Source: Candidula unifasciata (lineage: Eukaryota > Mollusca > Gastropoda > Stylommatophora > Geomitridae). Taken from it: 64,000 nt of DNA. The notes under the pieces are model-generated. The model was not told the origin of the DNA. It did not search any database and saw only the letters and a program-made list of their open reading frames with translations. The position numbers and the translations under genes were made by a program. This document shows positions 1 to 36,896 of the stretch, in pieces. Within the stretch, counting starts at the first letter, position 1, and each line of letters opens with the position of its first letter. The stretch covers positions 174,001 through 238,000 of the forward strand of contig CAJHNH020000708.1 of assembly GCA_905116865.2 (NCBI GenBank), given 5' to 3'.

Positions 1-39
1 CAGATAAGTGGACAAACAATCAGAAATTTCTGCTCGAGT
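1..39 (+). repeat. SINE-like family A copy, split by the LTR element (left part)
   Basis: AGTGGACAAACAATCAGAAA is the start of the conserved 3' tail of family A (compare 58700-58745). The tail resumes at 6753 with GTGAACGCTAAGAAGAA after the LTR element, so the retrotransposon landed within this older repeat. Confidence 0.75.
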
Positions 40-44
40 GTAAC

Positions 45-2143
45 TGTGACGAGCTGGTCTGGACAGCTGTTTCTGTCCTTTTAAAGATTGCTTTGTTTAG
101 ATAATATTATTATCAAAGTTCTAAACATTTTCCTATTGCTTTTAATTAGCATAATAACACTGGATTAATTAAGAAATTTCTTACCCCTTTCCTAATGCTT
201 CATTGTAGCAAAATTATAATTAAAGAGTTGAAAGGTAATAAAGGCGAAGAGTAGTGCAAGGGGTAACAAAGAGTAACTTCCCCCTTGGTAAGACTTCCCT
301 TTTCAATTCAGAAATTGACCGGTTCAGACTAAAGTTTTAGTCAGACTGTGGTATAATTTTCTGTTTGAATTCCCTGCCAGGGGTGAGTTAAAAGAATAAG
401 TTTAATTTGATGTATTGCTGCTTATTCCTCTGAATTAATTCCACAGGTTAAATTCTGAAATTTGATGCCCCACATGGCTTAAAAACTATGATAAATTTCT
501 TTATCCTCACTAACCACGTTTATGATCTAGTATGTACATGTATGCAAACATATTACCTATTTGATGATTGAATTAATGTTTATTTGCTACCAGAAACGTG
601 CATTGGTATTTTTAATAATTATACTTATATTAATTAAGTGATAATTACGTCCTCATGTGAAATCTCAGCCAGTTCCTGTTTCCAGCTTAGACAATTAAAA
701 ATAGGAATGAAGTGTATATTCATTATACCTAATCCCTTCTAAGTTGATTTTACCTCATCGTGATATTAGCTTAATAAATCACTGTCTTACTTTAATTTAG
801 ATTTAGTCCAGATAAGTCTGAGACTAGTTTAAGAGCTTGGAAAGTGAATAACACAGTGAGGCTGAATTTAATATTCACACTGTCAGAAAAGAAGAAGAAA
901 GATGTATGGCCCATGCTTGTAATTATTATTGTTGTAGATATATTTCCCTATTACTAGGAATACATTTCAGTTCTACAGCAGGTGGCCTTACAAATGTAAT
1001 AATTATATTTCACCCCTCACCACTTCTAAACTCTGCTGAATAAGATTAGCACATGTGTGGATTTAGATTTAAACTGGAGTGAGTGTGGTATATTTTATGT
1101 TAATACTGTGACAGATGGAAAGCCCATTGTCATCTATGATTGTATTTTGACATCTATCCCATCACCCAGTATATTGATGGAGATATGTCAATCCCATTTA
1201 TTTTCAAACAGTGCAAAGCACCTGTTATGAGTTCCTGGTCTTGGTAAACTCACTCCCTGCTTCTCATTCATTGTAATGTGAACCCATGTGGTTAAAATGA
1301 GAATATTGTGAAATATGACTGTGTATGTCTGTATGTGTAAGCATGTTAACCCTTTAAAGGAGTACTAGTGTGCAGACATCAGAACAATTTACACTGAGGA
1401 ATGTCCTTTCTTTTTGTGTGATGTAAACTCTTGTTCTTGAGAGCTTTCATGAAACTGGTTTCCTAAATATTTCCCCATCAGGATTATGGACCATGTTCTT
1501 TACACATTCCCATTCTATACTAGTAGAATGTGAACACCTGTTACTATCCTACTCCATATATATGTGTGTAGTGTAACAGTTTAAAGACTGGAGGTATTGT
1601 TGTCTCCAGTTAGAACCTTCCTGACTGTTTGTATAAGGACTGTTCTATTGTTCTAGTTCCAGATTGTATTCCAGATGGTAGTCCAGAAGTAGATCCTAAG
1701 CTTAGCTGCAGATACCCGATTGTCCGGACTGGACTGGAAGATTCGGCCTGCCTGATGTGTCACCGAGGCTTAGCCAGAAGCTCACCTAAGCTACAGCTAA
1801 GATTTAACTAACCTACCTTGAATAACAGGATTTTATATCCACAGCCATTTTATTTAGTTATCATTTGAATTTTCAAAATAAATGTAGTTTTAATGTTCTT
1901 ACAGTTTTCTGAAGTTTCATTTTAACTGTAATTGTGTCAGTGAACAAAAGCTAGTGTAATTTAAATACATTTAAATCTACAATTAATTACAGTAGGGAAT
2001 AAGATGTGGGCAAACCCCAAATCCTCTAATTTAACCAGCAAGGCTGGGGGTAATAAAAACCCCTATTAAGATTTACTGTTTGTAATTCCCTCTGTGAATT
2101 GCACATAGTGCATTCGCTAGTTAAAGCGAAGTTACCCGCCACA
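45..2143 (+). repeat. 5' LTR (2,099 bp)
   Basis: Direct repeat of 4652-6747 with TG...CA ends. AT-rich. Contains AATAAA at about 1876, a possible polyadenylation signal, and TATA-like runs near 1555. Short open frames inside (for example at 1629) have no recognisable content. At over 2 kb the repeat is long for an invertebrate LTR. Confidence 0.93.
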
Positions 2144-2793
2144 GATTGGGGATCTCGTCCCGGCATAGAACCCACTCACAAAGTGTGATTCTCGTCTCGG
2201 AACTTGTCACCTCACTCACAAAGTGAGGCGTTCTCCGGGTTTATAACCTAACACCACAAAGTGAATAATAGGACTGAAATCTACATTATATATGTTTTCT
2301 TGTCTTGATATTGTTCCTGGTTTACCTCTAGACAACCGCATATTTTTTTTATATTTTGTGTTCAAGTGTTTAGCCATCTTTGATTTATTTTATGGCATAT
2401 ACTTAAAGAACACTGGGGGCTCAGAGTCATTAGTTACTAGTTTGCCTGTTAAAGTTAGCAAAAATTAACTTGGGTAATTATGTAACTGAAATTTACAAAT
2501 AGTTTAAATGTTCACTGACTTTAGGAAATCAAAATATATAATTGGCTAGGACAATTTTAAATCCCAAAATTAATGGTTGCCCATAAGGTTAAGGATTTGG
2601 TAAAATGGATTGACAATTGCATTGCTATTTTTTTGATTCTGTGATTGATTATTTGATTGATGCATATGTGATTTGCTTACTAACCCACTGTTGACCTAAT
2701 TCTCTGAGTCTTGTCTAGTACTCTATAATTTCAGCAGCAATCATAGGTGATAATTTGCAAACTTCTTGTAAGGGTCACTACAGCTTAACCGAG
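2144..2793 (+). other. LTR-element leader, with short degenerate repeats
   Basis: The leader between LTR and ORF. Its first 120 bp hold three CACAAAGTG motifs and three PBS-like blocks (TCTCGTCCCGG, TCTCGTCTCGG, TTCTCCGGG), so it looks like an old triplication. From about 2,270 on it is AT-rich without recognisable features. Confidence 0.5.
2147..2163 (+). promoter_or_regulatory. candidate primer binding site (tRNA-Pro-like)
   Basis: Three bases after the left LTR, TGGGGATCTCGTCCCGG begins with TGG, the complement of the tRNA CCA end. By eye it is closest to the 3' end of eukaryotic tRNA-Pro (shared TGGGG and CTCGTCC), allowing small gaps. The tRNA identity is inference. Confidence 0.55.
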
Positions 2794-4320
2794 ATGGCAG
2801 CAAATAATTATCTATTGGGCAAGACCATCTCAGACTTTGCTGCTCATGAGGCAGGTTTGAGTGGGATTGAGCTAGATATGTATGTCTCTGATTTGTTGAA
2901 TGCCAAATCTCAACTAGAAGCTAATGTAGGTGTCCAAGGGAGGGAAGTAGATTCTATAGATTGGTTTTTTAGAAGTATAGAAATGGGTCAGGCTTGCAAA
3001 TTCACAGGTATTAAACTTCTAGAGTGTGTTGCAGAGAAGGTTAAGGAAGATTGGGAGTGGCAACTGGAATGTGTCCAAATGGAACAGCAGGCACAATCTA
3101 AAGGTTTCAACAAAGCGGTTGAACATGCTCAGTGGAACCAGAAAGCTTTTGCTGGTGAGCCTTCCCGAGAATTATGGATGTTCACAACCAAAAAGCCAGA
3201 CACTTCCATGTCAGCCAAAAATGCCTTGTCAAATACTAGTATCAGTCACTTAGGATCAGTAATTGAAGACAGATCCCTTACCCCACCAGAATCTGGAAAT
3301 GAAAACCCTGGTAGAGAATGTGAGATCCTTGGCAGCTGTCAAGAGATCAAAACTAGTGAGCCTGCAACTGCAGTGACCACTAGTGGGCTAGCTACCACAA
3401 AACTTGAGTTAACTCAGGGTGGTGATTTCTGTCAAGATGGTCATTCCTTGGCAGAAATAAAAAGTGTTATTCCCAAAACCAACCCCATTTTAGATAATAT
3501 TATTGTATCTAGAAGCTTGCACAGCAAGGAAACTTTGAAGAAGGTAGGTGGCGAGACAGAAGACTTCAGCTCCACGCTGCAGATAGTATCTTGTAAAGCG
3601 GAGTCTGTTTATGTCCATGCTCCCACTACTTATTCTCACACGCAGTCAGTAGAAAGTCATGTGTTAGTTAAAGACATAGATTTTTCCAGTAAGTCGAGTG
3701 ATATCCTAGAGTTTACTGAGAGAAGCAAAAATGCATCTCAGTCCTGCTTACAAGTTAGGGAAAAAGAGTCTCAGGCCTTAGATAAGTCCTTGAGGTCTCA
3801 AGGTATGTTGTTGTGTCCCCTCAGAACCAAGTGCAAGCACAACTTTGACAACCCAACGACTGCAAATAAGCAGGTCATGAGAGACCAAAAGTCTCGCATC
3901 TTGGTCCAATCCAAGATGAGCCAACCAAAGCATTTGTGGACACCTCTTCTGAAAAGAGTTGTGTGTTTCACCAATACTAGACCGATAGCTAGGCAGACTG
4001 CTAAAAAGCTCACTAGGTCTACTGAGAACCCCTTAAAGAGTAAACTCCTTAAGCTCAGGTCTTTTGCCAGTTTAGTTAGGAACATTAATGATCCCAACCA
4101 TAAAGCTGGTAAGGCTTATGCCAAATCCTCTGCAACCAGGCCAGAAACTTCAGTCTGTGCCAGTGCAGCCAAGAGGAGGAAGAACCCTTCCTTTACTTCA
4201 TCTTCAGATGAAACCCACAAGACCCAGTCTACGGTTGAGACCGTAGGGTCTGTACACTGTCGTAAGCAGCGCTTACCTTTTCTTCCATGTAAATCCTCCC
4301 CAGATAGTTTTCATGGATAA
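2794..4320 (+). CDS. unrecognised 508-aa ORF of the LTR element (Gag-like position)
   Basis: I do not recognise this protein. The frame is open from before 2755, but the first ATG, in good context (GAGATGG), is at 2794, giving 508 aa to TAA. The N-terminal 150 residues look folded and acidic (LSGIELDMYVSDLLNAKSQL, then a Trp/Glu/Gln-rich helix-like part). The remainder is Ser/Thr/Lys-rich, turning strongly basic after residue 370 (KRVVCFTN..., KLTRS, KSKLLKLR, AAKRRKN). There is no zinc knuckle, DxG protease or YxDD motif. A short acidic LSGxEL segment near the start vaguely recalls Gag N-termini of some Gypsy elements, and the position right after the leader fits Gag. A captured host or accessory gene is an alternative. 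The intact frame over 1.5 kb argues for recent selection. Confidence 0.6.
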   Translation: MAANNYLLGKTISDFAAHEAGLSGIELDMYVSDLLNAKSQLEANVGVQGREVDSIDWFFRSIEMGQACKFTGIKLLECVAEKVKEDWEWQLECVQMEQQAQSKGFNKAVEHAQWNQKAFAGEPSRELWMFTTKKPDTSMSAKNALSNTSISHLGSVIEDRSLTPPESGNENPGRECEILGSCQEIKTSEPATAVTTSGLATTKLELTQGGDFCQDGHSLAEIKSVIPKTNPILDNIIVSRSLHSKETLKKVGGETEDFSSTLQIVSCKAESVYVHAPTTYSHTQSVESHVLVKDIDFSSKSSDILEFTERSKNASQSCLQVREKESQALDKSLRSQGMLLCPLRTKCKHNFDNPTTANKQVMRDQKSRILVQSKMSQPKHLWTPLLKRVVCFTNTRPIARQTAKKLTRSTENPLKSKLLKLRSFASLVRNINDPNHKAGKAYAKSSATRPETSVCASAAKRRKNPSFTSSSDETHKTQSTVETVGSVHCRKQRLPFLPCKSSPDSFHG

Positions 4321-4651
4321 GACGCACTCAGACAGGTATTTTGAACATTGAACTGATCTTTCCTTCATGCCATCTTTTCTTTGTTAAGATTGTTTCTATT
4401 CAGAGAAGCGGACAGTCCGCCTTGACTTTCTCTGGGAAAAGACTTTGGTATGTTAGTCGCAGTCGGTCATATCCGCTGGGACGGGGCTACAAATCCCAGT
4501 CAGTGTTAAGGAGAAATTTTTTGTTCCTATTGAGATCCCATAGCAGATTAATTAGGGGATAATTTAGCAGGTGGATTGTAGGTAGCAGAAACAGTATCCA
4601 GGCCAGTTTAAGTTTGATATGTAAATATCAAACTTATCTTCGTTGGGCATA
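4321..4651 (+). other. LTR-element 3' interior, hairpin before 3' LTR
   Basis: No polypurine tract is visible just upstream of the 3' LTR. At 4611-4634 a perfect 10-bp inverted repeat (AGTTTGATAT, loop GTAA, ATATCAAACT) ends 17 bp before the LTR. A short open frame at 4341-4562 has no recognisable content. Confidence 0.55.
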
Positions 4652-6747
4652 TGTGACGAGCTGGTCTGGACAGCTGTTTCTGTCCTTTTAAAGATTGCTT
4701 TGTTTAGATAATATTATTATCAAAGTTCTAAACATTTTCCTATTGCTTTTAATTAGCATAATAACACTGGATTAATTAAGAAATTTCTTACCCCTTTCCT
4801 AATGCTTCATTGTAGCAAAATTATAATTAAAGAGTTGAAAGGTAATAAAGGCGAAGAGTAGTGCAAGGGGTAACAAAGAGTAACTTCCCCCTTGGTAAGA
4901 CTTCCCTTTTTCATTCAGAAATTGACCGGTTCAGACTAAAGTTTTAGTAGTCAGACTGTGGTATAATTTTCTGTTTGAATTCCCTGCCAGGGGTGAGTTA
5001 AAAGAATAAGTTTAATTTGATGTATTGCTGCTTATTCCTCTGAATTAATTCCACAGGTTAAATTCTGAAATTTGATGCCCCACATGGCTTAAAAACTATG
5101 ATAAATTTCTTTATCCTCACTAACCACGTTTATGATCTAGTATGTACATGTATGCAAACATATTACCTATTTGATGATTGAATTAATGTTTATTTGCTAC
5201 CAGAAACGTGCATTGGTATTTTTAATAATTATACTTATATTAATTAAGTGATAATTATGTCCTCATGTGAAATCTCAGCCAGTTCCTGTTTCCAGCTTAG
5301 ACAATTAAAAATAGGAATGAAGTGTATATTCATTATACCTAATCCCTTCTAAGTTGATTTTACCTCATGGTGATATTAGCTTAATAAATCACTGTCTTAC
5401 TTTAATTTAGATTTAGTCCAGATAAGTCTGAGACTAGTTTAAAAGCTTGGAAAGTGAATAACACAGTGAGGCTGAATTTAATATTCACACTGTCAGAAAA
5501 GAAGAAGAAAGATGTATGGCCCATGCTTGTAATTATTATTGTTGTAGATATATTTCCCTATTACTAGGAATACATTTCAGTTCTACAGCAGGTGGCCTTA
5601 CAAATGTAATAATTATATTTCACCCCTCACCACTTCTAAACTCTGCTGAATAAGATTAGCACATGTGTGGATTTAGATTTAAACTGGAGTGAGTGTGGTA
5701 TATTTTATGTTAATACTGTGACAGATGGAAAGCCCATTGTCATCTATGATTGTATTTTGACATCTATCCAGTATATTGATGGAGATATGTCAATCCCATT
5801 TATTTTCAAACAGTGCAAAGCACCTGTTATGAGTTCCTGGTCTTGGTAAACTCACTCCCTGCTTCTCATTCATTGTAATGTGAACCCATGTGGTTAAAAT
5901 GAGAATATTGTGAAATATGACTGTATGTCTGTATGTGTAAGCATGTTAACCCTTTAAAGGAGTACTAGTGTGCAGACATCAGAACAATTTACACTGAGGA
6001 ATGTCCTTTCTTTTTGTGTGATGTAAACTCTTGTTCTTGAGAGCTTTCATGAAACTGGTTTCCTAAATATTTCCCCATCAGGATTATGGACCATGTTCTT
6101 TACACATTCCCATTCTATACTAGTAGAATGTGAACACCTGTTACTATCCTACTCCATATATATGTGTGTAGTGTAACAGTTTAAAGACTGGAGGTATTGT
6201 TGTCTCCAGTTAGAACCTTCCTGACTGTTTGTATAAGGACTGTTCTATTGTTCTAGTTCCAGATTGTATTCCAGATGGTAGTCCAGAAGTAGATCCTAAG
6301 CTTAGCTGCAGATACCCGATTGTCCGGACTGGACTGGAAGATTCGGACCTGCCTGATGTGTCACCGAGGCTTAGTCCAGAAGCTCACCTAAGCTACAGCT
6401 AAGATTTAACTAACCTACCTTGAATAACAGGATTTTATATCCACAGCCATTTTATTTAGTTATCATTTGAATTTCAAAAATAAATGTAGTTTTAATGTTC
6501 TTACAGTTTTCTGAAGTTTCATTTTAACTGTAATTGTGTCAGTGAACAAAAAGCTAGTGTAATTTAAATACATTTAAATATACAATTAATTACAGTAGGG
6601 AATAAGATGTGGGCAAAACCCCAAATCCTCTAATTTAACCAGCAAGGCTGGGGGTAATAAAAACCCCTATTAAGATTTACTGTTTGTAATTCCCTCTGTG
6701 AATTGCACATAGTGCATTCGCTAGTTAAAGCGAAGTTACCCGCCACA
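4652..6747 (+). repeat. 3' LTR (2,096 bp)
   Basis: Same sequence as 45-2143 apart from roughly half a dozen substitutions and several indels of 1-8 bp (for example an 8-bp indel at about 1160 versus 5768). The right end CGCCACA is followed at once by GTAAC, the target duplication. Confidence 0.93.
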
Positions 6748-6752
6748 GTAAC

Positions 6753-6790
6753 AGACAGTGAACGCTAAGAAGAACATCACAAAACAACTA
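6753..6790 (+). repeat. SINE-like family A copy, right part
   Basis: Contains GTGAACGCTAAGAAGAA, the family A 3' end. Together with 1-39 it rebuilds the pre-insertion sequence once one copy of GTAAC is removed. Confidence 0.75.
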
Positions 6791-6838
6791 AAACTGCCTT
6801 ATCACAACTTGCACTGGCTGTAAAAATTACTGTAAGTG

Positions 6839-6847
6839 GGGGGGGGG

Positions 6848-6900
<53 letters not shown>
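6839..6900 (+). repeat. G run plus (GA)n microsatellite
   Basis: About ten G followed by about 25 GA units, 75 bp below the KH4 exon donor in an IGF2BP intron. It produces spurious open frames on both strands. Confidence 0.95.
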
Positions 6901-6903
<3 letters not shown>

Positions 6904-6976
6904 GCTCGCACACACACATACGAGATACACTCATCACAGAGTAGTACAATCCAGCCCAAACTTGACAAATACTTAC

Positions 6977-32894
<25,918 letters not shown>

Positions 32895-33470
32895 CCTAGA
32901 TCACAGCAGACTGGAATACTCCGTTAGCAAGTCGCCACCAACTGAAAACCGCACACGTTATTCCCCGGCCCTTGTCGAGTATCTCCAACAGCGATTACCA
33001 ACGGAAGTAACCGGCGATGTGGCGCAATGATACATCATCATCATCGACTGGTCGGGTCATGCAGCCTACGTGTCAAACTGTATCATTTGCATTTTAAATT
33101 ATTTCTCACATGTTTTCTTAGATATTATTATTTTAAATTTAATAAAAGAAAAATAAATATTAAATATGTTATAATTGATTAACATTAGTTGGAGTTTTAT
33201 GAAGTTCTAAGAATGCTGTCCTCCCTTATAAAGTGAGTTGTTCCACAACTGCCGTTTGTTGTTTCAGCGGCGACAGACACGTGTTTTTCACGGCTAGAAA
33301 CAACGACACCGGCTTCACGGTGTCAGCTGTTCGTTTTACACTTCAGTTTTTTTTTTAAATACATACATATCCGTCTATACGCAGTCGTTTCTTGTGCTAC
33401 TACAAAATGCCGCATGTGTTTCTTCTTCTTCTTCTTCTGCTGCTGCTGCTGTTTTGTGGACACGTCTTAC
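32895..33470 (-). promoter_or_regulatory. presumed IGF2BP 5' UTR and promoter region
   Basis: The 575 bp upstream of the start codon. The first 130 bp or so are more GC- and CpG-rich than the surroundings, as at a housekeeping-type promoter. I see no clear TATA box and cannot place the transcription start. Beyond about 33,050 the sequence is AT-rich, then a short CTT/CTG microsatellite appears at 33,419-33,453. Confidence 0.35.
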
Positions 33471-33810
33471 TGGAATACGTGATGACAACAGAAAACTAAG
33501 TGAAAAGCAAGTAGTGAAAACAAAATTTCACCCATAGTTTCTTCTACGCGATGACAACAGAAAAGGAAACAAAGTGATGTTTGTGTTTTAGTATCCAGAA
33601 GCCATGAGTTGTTAACCCTTAGGCTCGGTATTGTGGATATCGCAACCTTTCGGTCTTGATTCCATTTTAAATACCGTAAATCTGGGAGAAAAGTGGCTTT
33701 TCTGCCCACCCCCGGGAGTGAACCCGGACCACAAGGAGTTCGTCACCCGCTCACCGAGCAATCCGGTTTAGCCAACTACGCTAGAGAGCCGGGCGAAACA
33801 AAGTGAAGCT
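33471..33810 (-). repeat. tRNA-derived SINE-like repeat upstream of IGF2BP
   Basis: Reversed, 33,700-33,800 has GTAGTTGGCTAAACCGGATT and box B GGTCCGGGTTCACTCCCGG. The distal part contains two copies of GATGACAACAGAAAA (33,480 and 33,550). Confidence 0.6.
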
Positions 33811-34069
33811 GGTGGTGCCTTATGTGGGCAACTACTGACCTTGTTTGCTGCACTAATGCTTCTGTCGACGATGAACTGCATTTCTACTGCTAGACTGTCT
33901 GTGTTAGCACTGCTGCCTTATGTATTTAATGCGTATATATGCTGTTATCTTTTCTTAGACTGTAAATCTTTTTTTTTTTCACAAGGGACAGTGATGGATA
34001 TTGTGTGTGGATTTCTTTGGCACAAGAACTAAACAACTATGGAATGACCCGTTTGCTAAGACGTGAAAC

Positions 34070-34298
34070 TGCGATTACCTCATTACCAGAAAAGTATTGG
34101 TTCGGTCATCAACAGTAGGCAGGGGCTTATCTGCGACTTGGAGATCGTGGGTTTGAACCTGCATCTTGGCTCCTCCCCCAATCTTTTTCTGCTTTTGATT
34201 CGACAAAACCAAAGATCGGTACCAATTAATATATGGGAAGCAAAGGCGACCATCATGATGTTGACAGTATCACTCACGAATGTAGACTGCTCTAGAAA
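34070..34298 (+). repeat. SINE family B, degenerate
   Basis: GGAGATCGTGGGTTTGAACC box B, CATCTTGGCTCC, AAGCAAAGGCGACCATCATG and ATGTTGACAGTATCA follow the family B order. Confidence 0.6.
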
Positions 34299-34639
34299 AT
34301 GAACCTTTCATCATATGCTCAGTGCGACACTGGCTACAAAGAATTTTTTGTGAACACCAGAAAGCCTTTGAACGAACTGCCTCAAAGAGCCACGTTCAAG
34401 TTATATCAAAGCAAGAGAGAGATCACACAAAAGAGAGGCGAATGCATCAAGAACAACCTTGGAGAAATGGACAGCACGTTAACAACTAATGAGGATATGT
34501 TGTGTCTATCGTGATGCAGTGTGTAAAGCGTCTATGTGTCAGTTTTTGTTTAATGATTACACGAATGCCGATGGCGCTGAAACATGGAGAGGCTCACGTT
34601 TCTTGTGCAACCAAAAAAAAAGTGGTGGTGGTGGGGGGG

Positions 34640-34862
34640 TGGTTCTTCTTCACGTTCACCGGCTGTAATTCTGGCTTAAAGTTCTGGTTGCTCGACCACT
34701 TCTGGACTTTAGTCTTCTTCCAGAACTTCAGAGTTGCGTGCACATCCTTTTCACAAATCTGATATATCTCTATACAGACTTGGCTGCTTAGCCTCTCGGG
34801 TAGATGCACTCCGACTTCAAAGGAAGCCCTAAATTAGTTGACTCTTACGACATGCAAGTTGT
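34640..34862 (-). repeat. SINE-like family A copy
   Basis: Reverse copy: TTCACCGGCTGTAATTCTGG, GACCACTTCTGGACTTTAGT, TGCACATCC, TAGATGCACTCCGACTTCAA, TCTTACGACATGCAAG. The 5' end is replaced by unrelated sequence and a (GA)n run at 34,921-34,944. Confidence 0.8.
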
Positions 34863-35439
34863 GGCGGCTGTAGGTCTATTCTTGTATCACCCTATTAGCA
34901 GGCAGCTAGCTCATCTGCGAAGAGAGAGAGAGAGAGAGAGAGAGAAAAGAAAAAGGGGAGAGGGGGAAGAACTTAAATCAGAAAAGATAATTCCTGGTGC
35001 AAATAAAGTAAATCCTTTCATTTGTAAGCAATCATTTATTTTCTCAACCAACGATTTGTTCCCAGTTTAATATTCTTTTGTAGGCTTTCTTTTCGAATTC
35101 TCCATTTCTACAATCCCCTTTTTTTCAGTATCTCTGTTGTGATTGTTTGTGGCTTCATCTCAGAAGGTGCTCCCTTTATCAGAGGAAGCTAGACATCATA
35201 TCTGCAAACCCTGTGTTAGGAAGGATTCCAATAAAAAAAAAAAAAAACCACGTATTTCGAACAAAAAGGATGACATCAGTTAGGATATGTGACAAACAAG
35301 GTTTCCCACATTCAACCAATAATTGTGCTGTGTGAAAGGTTGAAATGTCCGCTGCAGCCATGCCTGATACATGCCTTTCCTGTATGCCGTGCTAAGTACC
35401 TTGAAGCAACTATGATGGAAGCTGTAGAGAGAAGATTCA

Positions 35440-36060
35440 TTTCACTGTTGACACTTTAGTTAGAACACTGATTGACGAAAACACTTATGAAGGTGATGCG
35501 ATAGTGTACAAATATGGGTCAGTAATTCGGGGCAATCGAAGTGCAAGGGCATTCACAGTAAGCTTAATGAGGAAAAACCGTCAAGGAGATGAATTTCGCC
35601 TTTGCTGTTACAACTAGTAGCGTTACAATAGAAACTATGGCGGTAACAGGGGCATTAGCATGGCTTGGTACTCAACAGTTCACACACGTATGCATTCTTA
35701 GTGACTCGATGAATATGTTTAAAAATCCAAACTGGATTTATCAGGCAAGAATGGATTGCAACACTAAGCACTTCACGAATAGCTGCCTTAACCTTCATCT
35801 TTGTGCCAGGTCATGCGGGTGTTCAAGGGAAAGAGCGTGCAGACTATCTTGCTGACACTGTGGTTGCTATGGCTGGTCCAGTACTGGACAGAAGTGATGT
35901 TATCAATGCCATGCGCTGCACTAACCGTACCGAGGAGCACGCCAACGGATATGACTCCGTATCCCTGTTTAGACTGATGGACATGGGTCATCAGCAGTTT
36001 TACACTTGTGTAGATTTGAGGAGGATCTGTACGGAATGCTGTGACGATAATCCTTTCTAA
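35440..36060 (+). mobile_element. LINE RNase H domain relic
   Basis: In two frames the plus strand shows TTSSVTIETMAVTGALAWLG, HVCILSDSMNM, then VPGHAGVQGKERADYLADTV, the order of RNase H domains in I/Jockey-type LINEs (active-site region SDSxS and PGHxGVxGNERAD). It ends with VLDRSDVINAMR and a Cys-containing tail. Frameshifts make it non-functional. Confidence 0.8.
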
Positions 36061-36109
36061 TCACTAACCACTAATGTTAAAGGTGTCCAACGTGCTGAGA
36101 ATGATGTTT

Positions 36110-36600
36110 CCCATCTGCGTACATAACATAACATAACCCCTGACCCATTGGGGCCGTGGAGGTGTATCGATGGAAGCACTAGCGCACAAAACCCGTCATC
36201 TTTCTCTGTCTTCCGCTTGATGAATAAGTGTATGATAACTTAGTCCTGCCCATTTGTCGATTTTGTCATTCTAGTTTCTTCTTTGCCCTCCTCTTCTTCG
36301 ACTACCCTTTAATGTTCCTTAAAGTAGTCTTTACAATCGAATCATGACTGACCCCATGCCCGAACCAAGCTAGCTTGCGATGTTTCACCACTGTCAAGAG
36401 ATGCTCCTGATGTCCTGCAAATTTGTATATTTTGTCTATGTTAGTTTTGTGTTCTAAACTAACTAATAAGTAAAATGCGTCTGTAACATTGGCTTTCAAA
36501 AGCTTGAATTCTCCTTTCCATTTCCACAGTGAGAGTCCAACTCTCACATCCGTATAAGAATAAAGACAATACCATCTGTATGGTCATCAAAGTCTCTGAT
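36110..36600 (-). mobile_element. LINE 3' end, reverse
   Basis: The minus strand reads RKLAWFGHGVSHDSIVKTTL, a degenerate basic stretch and SSSGRQRKMTGF, matching the C-terminus of non-LTR reverse transcriptases (RKLxWFGHVxRHDSLxKTIL). It ends at an ATAACATAACATAACC tract. Confidence 0.7.
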
Positions 36601-36896
36601 CTGTGGGCTGCTTCCTGTTGATCTTTGAGGAGCAGCCCATAATGAAGCGCAGCATATTAGTGAGGTTAAGCTGTCATGTGCAGGATGTGACAATTCCTTA
36701 GGTTAGCTCAGGACTTGAGTGTCTCGTGTCAGCTCTGCTTTTATTGAATGGTGGGAGTAATGGTGGGTCGGATGGAGAGAAATGCCCAGGTTCTGTACCT
36801 GCCTTCCTCTGAGAGCCTACCCGTCTGCACGTGGCTTCCCTGAATGGGTTTTCTAGTTGCAATATCTGTAGACAAAGTGAACAAGAGGACGCGCCA

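Larger units (their letters stand above)
45..6747 (+). mobile_element. LTR retrotransposon, about 6.7 kb, with one unknown ORF
   Basis: Two near-identical terminal repeats (45-2143 and 4652-6747) begin TGTGACGAG and end CGCCACA. The element is flanked by GTAAC on both sides (40-44 and 6748-6752), a 5-bp target duplication. A tRNA-like primer site follows the left repeat. The 2.5-kb interior holds one open frame (2794-4320) and no protease, reverse transcriptase, RNase H or integrase motif that I could see, so the copy is non-autonomous. The repeats differ by only a handful of substitutions and short indels, so insertion was recent. It lies in an IGF2BP intron, antisense to the gene if the ORF strand is the element's sense strand. 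Confidence 0.92.

Noticed and set aside
1629..1811. 60-codon frame in the 5' LTR
   Set aside because: Broken in the 3' LTR by single-base indels, so not maintained.
4341..4562. 73-codon frame after the main ORF of the LTR element
   Set aside because: Hydrophobic/basic mix without recognisable motif and no pol-like content. Probably chance.
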